A stretch of DNA of 64,000 bases from Apostichopus japonicus (taxonomy: Eukaryota; Echinodermata; Holothuroidea; Aspidochirotida; Stichopodidae). The position numbers and the translations under genes are program-made. Below the pieces are notes generated by a model. The model was not told the DNA's origin. It saw only the letters and a list, made by a program, of their open reading frames with translations, and made no database searches. Below, piece after piece: positions 1-12,700 of this stretch. The stretch spans positions 8,961,984 to 9,025,983 of the forward strand of contig NC_092564.1 of the NCBI RefSeq assembly GCF_037975245.1. Reading direction: 5' to 3'. The number at the start of each line of letters is the position of its first letter. Within the stretch, counting starts at the first letter, position 1.

Positions 1-3000
1 CTCCGTGCTGAAAGATGTCGAGAAAGGTTCTGTCGTCCTGGTCGTCGTCTCGGAACTAGTTTTACCTTCTGTGGTCTCAACAGATGAAGTCGTTTCCAAA
101 GAAGTTCCACTCTCAGTAGTTTCTATTGTTGTCTGATATGGTGTGGTACTCTCCTCTTCGGAAGTGGTCTCTGAAGAAGTTGTGGAATACATACTAGTAT
201 CTACAGAGGTGGAGGTTGATACTGTACTTTCAGAACCTGTCGAACTCTCTCTTGTGACAACAACGGACTGTGTGGTAGTACTGAGTGGAGATGTAATCTC
301 ATCTGTGGTTTCTAACTCAGTTGTCAATGGCTGTGAGGTTGCAGACTCTGTGCTGGCAATGCTAGATGATTGCTGGCTTGTAACCTCTGTGCTAGTTTCA
401 GACTTTGTTGTAATTATAGTTGAAGCTTCTGGAGTATTACTTGTTACTTTCTCCGTGCTGAAAGATGTCGAGAAAGGTTCTGTCGTACTGGTCGTCGTCT
501 CGGAACTAGTTTTACCTTCTGTGGTCTCAACAGATGAAGTCGTTTCCAAAGAAGTTCCACTCTCAGTAGTTTCTATTGTTGTCTGATATGGTGTGGTACT
601 CTCCTCTTCGGAAGTGATCTCTGAAGAAGTTGTGGAATACATACTAGTATCTACAGAAGTGGAGGTTGATACTGTACTTTCAGAACCTGTCGAACTCTCT
701 CTTGTGACAACAACGGACTGTGTGGTAGTACTGAGTGGAGATGTAATCTCATCTGTGGTTTCTAACTCAGTTGTCAATGGCTGTGAGGTTGCAGACTCTG
801 TGCTGGCAATGCTAGATGATTGCTGGCTTGTAACCTCTGTGCTAGTTTCAGACTTTGTTGTAATTATAGTTGAAGCTTCTGGAGTATTACTTGTTACTTT
901 CTCCGTGCTGAAAGATGTCAAGAAAGGTTCTGTCGTACTGGTCGTCGTCTCGGAACTAGTTTTACCTTCTGTGGTCTCAACAGATGAAGTCGTTTCCAAA
1001 GAAGTTCCACTCTCAGTAGTTTCTATTGTTGTCTGATATGGTGTGGTACTCTCCTCTTCGGAAGTGGTCTCTGAAGAAGTTGTGGAATACATACTAGTAT
1101 CTACAGAGGTGGAGGTTGATACTGTACTTTCAGAACCTGTCGAACTCTCTCTTGTGACATCAACGGACTGTGTGGTAGTACTGAGTGGAGATGTAATCTC
1201 ATCTGTGGTTTCTAACTCAGTTGTCAATGGCTGTGAGGTTGCAGACTCTGTGCTGGCAATGCTAGATGATTGCTGGCTTGTAACCTCTGTGCTAGTTTCA
1301 GACTTTGTTGTAATTATAGCTGAAGCTTCTGGAGTATTACTTGTTACTTTCTCCGTGCTGAAAGATGTCGAGAAAGGTTCTGTCGTACTGGTCGTCGTCT
1401 CGGAACTAGTTTTACCTTCTGTGGTCTCAACAGATGAAGTCGTTTCCAAAGAAGTTCCACTCTCAGTAGTTTCTATTGTTGTCTGATATGGTGTGGTACT
1501 CTCCTCTTCGGAAGTGGTCTCTGAAGAAGTTGTGGAATACATACTAGTATCTACAGAGGTGGAGGTTGATACTGTACTTTCAGAACCTGTCGAACTCTCT
1601 CTTGTGACATCAACGGACTGTGTGGTCGTACTGAGTGGAGATGTAATCTCATCTGTGGTTTCTAACTCAGTTGTCAATGGCTGTGAGGTTGCAGACTCTG
1701 TGCTGGCAATGCTAGATGATTGCTGGCTTGTAACCTCTGTGCTAGTTTCAGACTTTGTTGTAATTATAGTTGAAGCTTCTGGAGTATTACTTGTTACTTT
1801 CTCCGTGCTGAAAGATGTCGAGAAAGGTTCTGTCGTCCTGGTCGTCGTCTCGGAACTAGTTTTACCTTCTGTGGTCTCAACAGATGAAGTCGTTTCCAAA
1901 GAAGTTCCACTCTCAGTAGTTTCTATTGTTGTCTGATATGGTGTGGTACTCTCCTCTTCGGAAGTGGTCTCTGAAGAAGTTGTGGAATACATACTAGTAT
2001 CTACAGAGGTGGAGGTTGATACTGTACTTTCAGAACCTGTCGAAGTCTCTCTTGTGACATCAACGGACTGTGTGGTCGTACTGAGTGGAGATGTAATCTC
2101 ATCTGTGGTTTCTAACTCAGTTGTCAATGGCTGTGAGGTTGCAGATTCTGTGCTGGCAATGCTAGATGATTGCTGGCTTGTAACCTCTGTGCTAGTTTCA
2201 GACTTTGTTGTAATTATAGTTGAAGCTTCTGGAGTATTACTTGTTACTTTCTCCGTGCTGAAAGATGTGGAGAAAGGTTCTGTCGTCCTGGTCGTCGTCT
2301 CGGAACTAGTTTTACCTTCTGTGGTCTCAACAGATGAAGTCGTTTCCAAAGAAGTTCCACTCTCAGTAGTTTCTATTGTTGTCTGATATGGTGTGGTACT
2401 CTCCTCTTCGGAAGTGGTCTCTGAAGAAGTTGTGGAATACATACTAGTATCTACTGAGGTGGAGGTTGATACTGTACTTTCAGAACCTGTCGAACTCTCT
2501 CTTGTGACATCAACGGACTGTGTGGTCGTACTGAGTGGAGATGTAATCTCATCTGTGGTTTCTAACTCAGTTGTCAATGGCTGTGAGGTTGCAGACTCTG
2601 TGCTGGCAATGCTAGATGATTGCTGGCTTGTAACCTCTGTGCTAGTTTCAGACTTTGTTGTAATTATAGTTGAAGCTTCTGGAGTATTACTTGTTACTTT
2701 CTCCGTGCTGAAAGATGTGGAGAAAGGTTCTGTCGTCCTGGTCGTCGTCTCGGAACTAGTTTTACCTTCTGTGGTCTCAACAGATGAAGTCGTTTCCAAA
2801 GAAGTTCCACTCTCAGTAGTTTCTATTGTTGTCTGATATGGTGTGGTACTCTCCTCTTCGGAAGTGGTCTCTGAAGAAGTTGTGGAATACATACTAGTAT
2901 CTACAGAGGTGGAGGTTGATACTGTACTTTCAGAACCTGTCGAAGTCTCTCTTGTGACATCAACGGACTGTGTGGTCGTACTGAGTGGAGATGTAATCTC

Positions 3001-6000
3001 ATCTGTGGTTTCTAACTCAGTTGTCAATGGCTGTGAGGTTGCAGACTCTGTGCTGGCAATGCTAGATGATTGCTGGCTTGTAACCTCTGTGCTAGTTTCA
3101 GACTTTGTTGTAATTATAGTTGAAGCTTCTGGAGTATTACTTGTTACTTTCTCCGTGCTGAAAGATGTGGAGAAAGGTTCTGTCGTCCTGGTCGTCGTCT
3201 CGGAACTAGTTTTACCTTCTGTGGTCTCAACAGATGAAGTCGTTTCCAAAGAAGTTCCACTCTCAGTAGTTTCTATTGTTGTCTGATATGGTGTGGTACT
3301 CTCCTCTTCGGAAGTGGTCTCTGAAGAAGTTGTGGAATACATACTAGTATCTACAGAGGTGGAGGTTGATACTGTACTTTCAGAACCTGTCGAAGTCTCT
3401 CTTGTGACATCAACGGACTGTGTGGTCGTACTGAGTGGAGATGTAATCTCATCTGTGGTTTCTAACTCAGTTGTCAATGGCTGTGAGGTTGCAGATTCTG
3501 TGCTGGCAATGCTAGATGATTGCTGGCTTGTAACCTCTGTGCTAGTTTCAGACTTTGTTGTAATTATAGTTGAAGCTTCTGGAGTATTACTTGTTACTTT
3601 CTCCGTGCTGAAAGATGTGGAGAAAGGTTCTGTCGTCCTGGTCGTCGTCTCGGAACTAGTTTTACCTTCTGTGGTCTCAACAGATGAAGTCGTTTCCAAA
3701 GAAGTTCCACTCTCAGTAGTTTCTATTGTTATCTGATATGGTGTGGTACTCTCCTCTTCGGAAGTGGTCTCTGAAGAAGTTGTGGAATACATACTAGTAT
3801 CTACAGAGGTGGAGGTTGATACTGTACTTTCAGAACCTGTCGAAGTCTCTCTTGTGACATCAACGGACTGTGTGGTCGTACTGAGTGGAGATGTAATCTC
3901 ATCTGTGGTTTCTAACTCAGTTGTCAATGGCTGTGAGGTTGCAGACTCTGTGCTGGCAATGCTAGATGATTGCTGGCTTGTAACCTCTGTGCTAGTTTCA
4001 GACTTTGTTGTAATTATAGTTGAAGCTTCTGGAGTATTACTTGTTACTTTCTCCGTGCTGAAAGATGTGGAGAAAGGTTCTGTCGTCCTGGTCGTCGTCT
4101 CGGAACTAGTTTTACCTTCTGTGGTCTCAACAGATGAAGTCGTTTCCAAAGAAGTTCCACTCTCAGTAGTTTCTATTGTTGTCTGATATGGTGTGGTACT
4201 CTCCTCTTCGGAAGTGGTCTCTGAAGAAGTTGTGGAATACATACTAGTATCTACAGAGGTGTAGGTTGATACTGTACTTTCAGAACCTGTCGAACTCTCT
4301 CTTGTGACATCAACGGACTGTGTGGTAGTACTGAGTGGAGATGTAATCTCATCTGTGGTTTCTAACTCAGTTGTCAATGGCTGTGAGGTTGCAGACTCTG
4401 TGCTGGCAATGCTAGATGATTGCTGGCTTGTAACCTCTGTGCTAGTTTCAGACTTTGTTGTAATTATAGCTGAAGCTTCTGGAGTATTACTTGTTACTTT
4501 CTCCGTGCTGAAAGATGTGGAGAAAGGTTCTGTCGTACTGGTCGTCGTCTCGGAACTAGTTTTACCTTCTGTGGTCTCAACAGATGAAGTCGTTTCTAAA
4601 GAAGTTCCACTCTCAGTAGTTTCTATTGTTGTCTGATATGGTGTGGTACTCTCCTCTTCGGAAGTGGTCTCTGAAGAAGTTGTGGAATACATACTAGTAT
4701 CTACAGAGGTGGAGGTTGATACTGTACTTTCAGAACCTGTCGAACTCTCTCTTGTGACATCAACGGACTGTGTGGTAGTACTGAGTGGAGATGTAATCTC
4801 ATCTGTGGTTTCTAACTCAGTTGTCAATGGCTGTGAGGTTGCAGACTCTGTGCTGGCAATGCTAGATGATTGCTGGCTTGTAACCTCTGTGCTAGTTTCA
4901 GACTTTGTTGTAATTATAGTTGAAGCTTCTGGAGTATTACTTGTTACTTTCTCCGTGCTGAAAGATGTCGAGAAAGGTTCTGTCGTACTGGTCGTCGTCT
5001 CGGAACTAGTTTTACCTTCTGTGGTCTCAACAGATGAAGTCGTTTCCAAAGAAGTTCCACTCTCAGTAGTTTCTATTGTTGTCTGATATGGTGTGGTACT
5101 CTCCTCTTCGGAAGTGGTCTCTGAAGAAGTTGTGGAATACATACTAGTATCTACAGAGGTGGAGGTTGATACTGTACTTTCAGAACCTGTCGAACTCTCT
5201 CTTGTGACATCAACGGACTGTGTGGTCGTACTGAGTGGAGATGTAATCTCATCTGTGGTTTCTAACTCAGTTGTCAATGGCTGTGAGGTTGCAGACTCTG
5301 TGCTGGCAATGCTAGATGATTGCTGGCTTGTAACCTCTGTGCTAGTTTCAGACTTTGTTGTAATTATAGTTGAAGCTTCTGGAGTATTACTTGTTACTTT
5401 CTCCGTGCTGAAAGATGTGGAGAAAGGTTCTGTCTTACTGGTCGTCGTCTCGGAACTAGTTTTACCTTCTGTGGTCTCAACAGATGAAGTCGTTTCCAAA
5501 GAAGTTCCACTCTCAGTAGTTTCTATTGTTGTCTGATATGGTGTGGTACTCTCCTCTTCGGAAGTGGTCTCTGAAGAAGTTGTGGAATACATACTAGTAT
5601 CTACAGAGGTGGAGGTTGATACTGTACTTTCAGAACCTGTCGAACTCTCTCTTGTGACATCAACGGACTGTGTGGTCGTACTGAGTGGAGATGTAATCTC
5701 ATCTGTGGTTTCTAACTCAGTTTTCAATGGCTGTGAGGTTGCAGAATCTGTGCTGGCAATGCTAGATGATTGCTGGCTTGTAACCTCTGTGCTAGTTTCA
5801 GACTTTGTTGTAATTATAGTTGAAGCTTCTGGAGTATTACTTGTTACTTTCTCCGTGCTGAAAGATGTGGAGAAAGGTTCTGTCGTCCTGGTCGTCGTCT
5901 CGGAACTAGTTTTACCTTCTGTGGTCTCAACAGATGAAGTCGTTTCCAAAGAAGTTCCACTCTCAGTAGTTTCTATTGTTGTCTGATATGGTGTGGTACT

Positions 6001-9000
6001 CTCCTCTTCGGAAGTGGTCTCTGAAGAAGTTGTGGAATACATACTAGTATCTACAGAGGTGGAGGTTGATACTGTACTTTCAGAACCTGTCGAAGTCTCT
6101 CTTGTGACATCAACGGACTGTGTGGTCGTACTGAGTGGAGATGTAATCTCATCTGTGGTTTCTAACTCAGTTGTCAATGGCTGTGAGGTTGCAGACTCTG
6201 TGCTGGCAATGCTAGATGATTGCTGGCTTGTAACCTCTGTGCTAGTTTCAGACTTTGTTGTAATTATAGTTGAAGCTTCTGGAGTATTACTTGTTACTTT
6301 CTCCGTGCTGAAAGATGTCGAGAAAGGTTCTGTCGTCCTGGTCGTCGTCTCGGAACTAGTTTTACCTTCTGTGGTCTCAACAGATGAAGTCGTTTCCAAA
6401 GAAGTTCCACTCTCAGTAGTTTCTATTGTTGTCTGATATGGTGTGGTACTCTCCTCTTCGGAAGTGGTCTCTGAAGAAGTTGTGGAATACATACTAGTAT
6501 CTACAGAGGTGGAGGTTGATACTGTACTTTCAGAACCTGTCGAAGTCTCTCTTGTGACATCAACGGACTGTGTGGTCGTACTGAGTGGAGATGTAATCTC
6601 ATCTGTGGTTTCTAACTCAGTTGTCAATGGCTGTGAGGTTGCAGACTCTGTGCTGGCAATGCTAGATGATTGCTGGCTTGTAACCTCTGTGCTAGTTTCA
6701 GACTTTGTTGTAATTATAGTTGAAGCTTCTGGAGTATTACTTGTTACTTTCTGCGTGCTGAAAGATGTGGAGAAAGGTTCTGTCGTCCTGGTCGTCGTCT
6801 CGGAACTAGTTTTACCTTCTGTGGTCTCAACAGATGAAGTCGTTTCCAAAGAAGTTCCACTCTCAGTAGTTTCTATTGTTGTCTGATATGGTGTGGTACT
6901 CTCCTCTTCGGAAGTGGTCTCTGAAGAAGTTGTGGAATACATACTAGTATCTACAGAGGTGGAGGTTGATACTGTACTTTCAGAACCTGTCGAACTCTCT
7001 CTTGTGACATCAACGGACTGTGTGGTAGTACTGAGTGGAGATGTAATCTCATCTGTGGTTTCTAACTCAGTTGTCAATGGCTGTGAGGTTGCAGACTCTG
7101 TGCTGGCAATGCTAGATGATTGCTGGCTTGTAACCTCTGTGCTAGTTTCAGACTTTGTTGTAATGATAGTTGAAGCTTCTGGAGTATTACTTGTTACTTT
7201 CTGCGTGCTGAAAGATGTGGAGAAAGGTTCTGTCGTCCTGGTCGTCGTCTCGGAACTAGTTTTACCTTCTGTGGTCTCAACAGATGAAGTCGTTTCCAAA
7301 GAAGTTCCACTCTCAGTAGTTTCTATTGTTGTCTGATATGGTGTGGTACTCTCCTCTTCGGAAGTGATCTCTGAAGAAGTTGTGGAATACATACTAGTAT
7401 CTACAGAAGTGGAGGTTGATACTGTACTTTCAGAACCTGTCGAACTCTCTCTTGTGACAACAACGGACTGTGTGGTAGTACTGAGTGGAGATGTAATCTC
7501 ATCTGTGGTTTCTAACTCAGTTGTCAATGGCTGTGAGGTTGCAGACTCTGTGCTGGCAATGCTAGATGATTGCTGGCTTGTAACCTCTGTGCTAGTTTCA
7601 GACTTTGTTGTAATTATAGTTGAAGCTTCTGGAGTATTACTTGTTACTTTCTCCGTGCTGAAAGATGTCGAGAAAGGTTCTGTCGTACTGGTCGTCGTCT
7701 CGGAACTAGTTTTACCTTCTGTGGTCTCAACAGATGAAGTCGTTTCCAAAGAAGTTCCACTCTCAGTAGTTTCTATTGTTGTCTGATATGGTGTGGTACT
7801 CTCCTCTTCGGAAGTGGTCTCTGAAGAAGTTGTGGAATACATACTAGTATCTACAGAGGTGGAGGTTGATACTGTACTTTCAGAACCTGTCGAACTCTCT
7901 CTTGTGACATCAACGGACTGTGTGGTAGTACTGAGTGGAGATGTAATCTCATCTGTGGTTTCTAACTCAGTTGTCAATGGCTGTGAGGTTGCAGACTCTG
8001 TGCTGGCAATGCTAGATGATTGCTGGCTTGTAACCTCTGTGCTAGTTTCAGACTTTGTTGTAATTATAGCTGAAGCTTCTGGAGTATTACTTGTTACTTT
8101 CTCCGTGCTGAAAGATGTCGAGAAAGGTTCTGTCGTACTGGTCGTCGTCTCGGAACTAGTTTTACCTTCTGTGGTCTCAACAGATGAAGTCGTTTCTAAA
8201 GAAGTTCCACTCTCAGTAGTTTCTATTGTTGTCTGATATGGTGTGGTACTCTCCTCTTCGGAAGTGGTCTCTGAAGAAGTTGTGGAATACATACTAGTAT
8301 CTACAGAGGTGGAGGTTGATACTGTACTTTCAGAACCTGTCGAACTCTCTCTTGTGACATCAACGGACTGTGTGGTAGTACTGAGTGGAGATGTAATCTC
8401 ATCTGTGGTTTCTAACTCAGTTGTCAATGGCTGTGAGGTTGCAGACTCTGTGCTGGCAATGCTAGATGATTGCTGGCTTGTAACCTCTGTGCTAGTTTCA
8501 GACTTTGTTGTAATTATAGTTGAAGCTTCTGGAGTATTACTTGTTACTTTCTCCGTGCTGAAAGATGTCGAGAAAGGTTCTGTCGTACTGGTCGTCGTCT
8601 CGGAACTAGTTTTACCTTCTGTGGTCTCAACAGATGAAGTCGTTTCCAAAGAAGTTCCACTCTCAGTAGTTTCTATTGTTGTCTGATATGGTGTGGTACT
8701 CTCCTCTTCGGAAGTGGTCTCTGAAGAAGTTGTGGAATACATACTAGTATCTACAGAGGTGGAGGTTGATACTGTACTTTCAGAACCTGTCGAACTCTCT
8801 CTTGTGACATCAACGGACTGTGTGGTCGTACTGAGTGGAGATGTAATCTCATCTGTGGTTTCTAACTCAGTTGTCAATGGCTGTGAGGTTGCAGACTCTG
8901 TGCTGGCAATGCTAGATGATTGCTGGCTTGTAACCTCTGTGCTAGTTTCAGACTTTGTTGTAATTATAGTTGAAGCTTCTGGAGTATTACTTGTTACTTT

Positions 9001-9726
9001 CTCCGTGCTGAAAGATGTCGAGAAAGGTTCTGTCTTACTGGTCGTCGTCTCGGAACTAGTTTTACCTTCTGTGGTCTCAACAGATGAAGTCGTTTCCAAA
9101 GAAGTTCCACTCTCAGTAGTTTCTATTGTTGTCTGATATGGTGTGGTACTCTCCTCTTCGGAAGTGGTCTCTGAAGAAGTTGTGGAATACATACTAGTAT
9201 CTACAGAGGTGGAGGTTGATACTGTACTTTCAGAACCTGTCGAACTCTCTCTTGTGACATCAACGGACTGTGTGGTCGTACTGAGTGGAGATGTAATCTC
9301 ATCTGTGGTTTCTAACTCAGTTGTCAATGGCTGTGAGGTTGCAGACTCTGTGCTGGCAATGCTAGATGATTGCTGGCTTGTAACCTCTGTGCTAGCTTCA
9401 GACTTTGTTGTAATTATAGTTGAAGCTTCTGGAGTATTACTTGTTACTTTCTCCGTGCTGAAAGATGTGGAGAAAGGTTCTGTCGTACTGGTCGTCGTCT
9501 CGGAACTAGTTTTACCTTCTGTGGTCTCAACAGATGAAGTCGTTTCCAAAGAAGTTCCACTCTCAGTAGTTTCTATTGTTGTCTGATATGGTGTGGTACT
9601 CTCCTCTTCGGAAGTGGTCTCTGAAGAAGTTGTGGAATACATACTAGTATCTACAGAGGTGGAGGTTGATACTGTACTTTCAGAACCTGTCGAACTCTCT
9701 CTTGTGACATCAACGGACTGTGTAGT
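1..9726 (-). repeat. Tandem array A: 450-bp coding units (150 residues)
   Basis: 21 complete 450-bp units plus partial units at both ends, differing only at scattered positions. The protein unit begins near STTPYQTTIETTES and ends near SSETTSEEE. Recurrent variants: Arg or Ser after ETTT, Thr or Ala in EASTII, Leu/Val silent-like changes in the opposite frame, and a Ser-to-Tyr change at 4261-4263. That last change makes a TAG in the opposite + frame but leaves the minus frame open. The array continues beyond the left edge, so total copy number is unknown. Confidence 0.97.
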
Positions 9727-12700
9727 ACTTAATTTGTTCGAGGAATCTTGGCTCGTAACCTGTTTAGTAAAGCTTTGGGGCCTAGTTGAAAAAGAAGTGA
9801 CAATGCCAGATATAAAGATTGGTGTACTGCTTGTAGGTATCGACGACATTCCAAAATCTTTTGTATTAGATACTCTGATAGACGGCACAGTAAGTCCTGT
9901 TGTTTTATCAGAGCTTGTTCCAAAGGTAGTCGTTTCCGAAGAAGCGGTCGTCTCTGGAGTTGAGACACTTTCGGTTGTTTCTACAGTTGTCTGAGAACCT
10001 CTGGTACTTTTCCCTACTGAACTAGTTTCCTCTGGACTAGCAGTGGAATAGGTGCTGCTTTCTACAGATTTGGTAGATAACATGGTTGTTTCAGAATCCG
10101 TAGAACTATCAGTTGTTCCTTCAAGAGATGTTGTCTCCAGTGTAGATGTTATTTCTCCTGACGATGTAGATTCACTTGCCTCTCTCTGAGAGGTGGCAGA
10201 TCTAGTGCTTACGAGACTAGACAGTGGCTGGCTTGTAACCTCAGGACTGCTGCTGTCAGACAGTGTTGTAACCGTGGCTGATGTATATGTCGTTGTAACT
10301 TGTTCCGTACTGAAGGACTCAACAGTAGAGCCTGTGGTCGTCTCGGAGCTTGTTCCAAAGGTAGTCGTCTCCGAAGAAGCGGTCGTCTCTGGAGTTGAGA
10401 CACTTTCGGTTGTTTCTACAGTTGTCTGAGAACCTCTGGTACTTTTCCCTACTGAACTGGTCTCTTCTGGACTAGCAGTGGAATAGGTGCTGCTTTCTAC
10501 AGATTTGGTAGATAACATGGTTGTTTCAGAATCCGTAGAACTAACAGTTGTTCCTTCAAGAGATGTCGTCTCCAGTGTAGATGTTATTTCACCTGACGAT
10601 GTAGATTCACTTGTCTCTGTCTGAGAGGTGGCAGATCTAGTGCTTACGAGACTAGACAGTGGCTGGCTTGTAACCTCAGGACTGCTGCTGTCAGACAGTG
10701 TTGTAACCGTGGCTGACGTATATGTCGTTGTAACTTGTTCCGTACTGAAGGACTCAACAGTAGAGCCTGTGGTCGTCTGGGAGCTTGTTCCAAAGGTAGT
10801 CGTCTCCGAAGAAGCGGTCGTCTCTGGAGTTGAGACACTTTCGGTTGTTTCTACAGTTGTCTGAGAACCTCTGGTACTTTTCCCTACTGAACTGGTCTCT
10901 TCTGGACTAGCAGTGGAATAGGTGCTGCTTTCTACAGATTTGGTAGATAACATGGTTGTTTCAGAATCCGTAGAACTAACAGTTGTTCCTTCAAGAGATG
11001 TCGTCTCCAGTGTAGATGTTATTTCTCCTGACGATGTAGATTCACTTGTCTCTGTCTGAGAGGTGGCAGATCTAGTGCTTACGAGACTAGACAGTGGCTG
11101 GCTTGTAACCTCAGGACTGCTGCTGTCAGACAGTGTTGTAACCGTGGCTGACATATATGTCGTTGTAACTTGTTCCGTACTGAAGGACTCAACAGTAGAG
11201 CCTGTGGTCGTCTCGGAGCTTGTTCCAAAGGTAGTCGTCTCCGAAGAAGCGGTCGTCTCTGGAGTTGAGACACTTTCGGTTGTTTCTACAGTTGTCTGAG
11301 AACCTCTGGTACTTTTCCCTACTGAACTGGTCTCTTCTGGACTAGCAGTGGAATAGGTGCTGCTTTCTACAGATTTGGTAGATAACATGGTTGTTTCAGA
11401 ATCCGTAGAACTAACAGTTGTTCCTTCAAGAGATGTCGTCTCCAGTGTAGATGTTATTTCTCCTGACGATGTAGATTCACTTGTCTCTGTCTGAGAGGTG
11501 GCAGATCTAGTGCTTACGAGACTAGACAGTGGCTGGCTTGTAACCTCAGGACTGCTGCTGTCAGACAGTGTTGTAACCTTGGCTGACGTATATGGACCGG
11601 TCGTTGTAACTTGTTCCGTACTGAAGGACTCAACAGTAGAGCCTGTGGTCGTCTCGGAGCTTGTTCCAAAGGTAGTCGTCTCCGAAGAAGCGGTCGTCTC
11701 TGGAGTTGAGACACTTTCGGTTGTTTCTACAGTTGTCTGAGAACCTCTGGTACTTTTCCCTACTGAACTGGTCTCTTCTGGACTAGCAGTGGAATAGGTG
11801 CTGCTTTCTACAGATTTGGTAGATAACATGGTTGTTTCAGAATCCGTAGAACTAACAGTTGTTCCTTCAAGAGATGTCGTCTCCAGTGTAGATGTTATTT
11901 CTCCTGACGATGTAGATTCACTTGTCTCTGTCTGAGAGGTGGCAGATCTAGTGCTTACGAGACTAGACAGTGGCTGGCTTGTAACCTCAGGACTGCTGCT
12001 GTCAGACAGTGTTGTAACCTTGGCTGACGTATATGGACCGGTCGTTGTAACTTGTTCCGTACTGAAGGACTCAACAGTAGAGCCTGTGGTCGTCTCGGAG
12101 CTTGTTCCAAAGGTAGTCGTCTCCGAAGAAGCGGTCGTCTCTGGAGTTGAGACACTTTCGGTTGTTTCTACAGTTGTCTGAGAACCTCTGGTACTTTTCC
12201 CTACTGAACTGGTCTCTTCTGGACTAGCAGTGGAATAGGTGCTGCTTTCTACAGATTTGGTAGATAACATGGTTGTTTCAGAATCCGTAGAACTAACAGT
12301 TGTTCCTTCAAGAGATGTCGTCTCCAGTGTAGATGTTATTTCTCCTGACGATGTAGATTCACTTGTCTCTGTCTGAGAGGTGGCAGATCTAGTGCTTACG
12401 AGACTAGACAGTGGCTGGCTTGTAACCTCAGGACTGCTGCTGTCAGACAGTGTTGTAACCTTGGCTGACGTATATGGACCGGTCGTTGTAACTTGTTCCG
12501 TACTGAAGGACTCAACAGTAGAGCCTGTGGTCGTCTCGGAGCTTGTTCCAAAGGTAGTCGTCTCCGAAGAAGCGGTCGTCTCTGGAGTTGAGACACTTTC
12601 GGTTGTTTCTACAGTTGTCTGAGAACCTCTGGTACTTTTCCCTACTGAACTGGTCTCTTCTGGACTAGCAGTGGAATAGGTGCTGCTTTCTACAGATTTG

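Noticed and set aside
143-9994. Series of + strand 147-residue open frames, one per 450 bp
   Set aside because: They are the antisense shadow of the minus coding frame. They start at GTG, each ends at the same TGA, and one copy (near 4262) is broken by a TAG that is harmless on the minus strand. A Val/Ser/Glu product is the mirror of Thr/Ser-rich codons.
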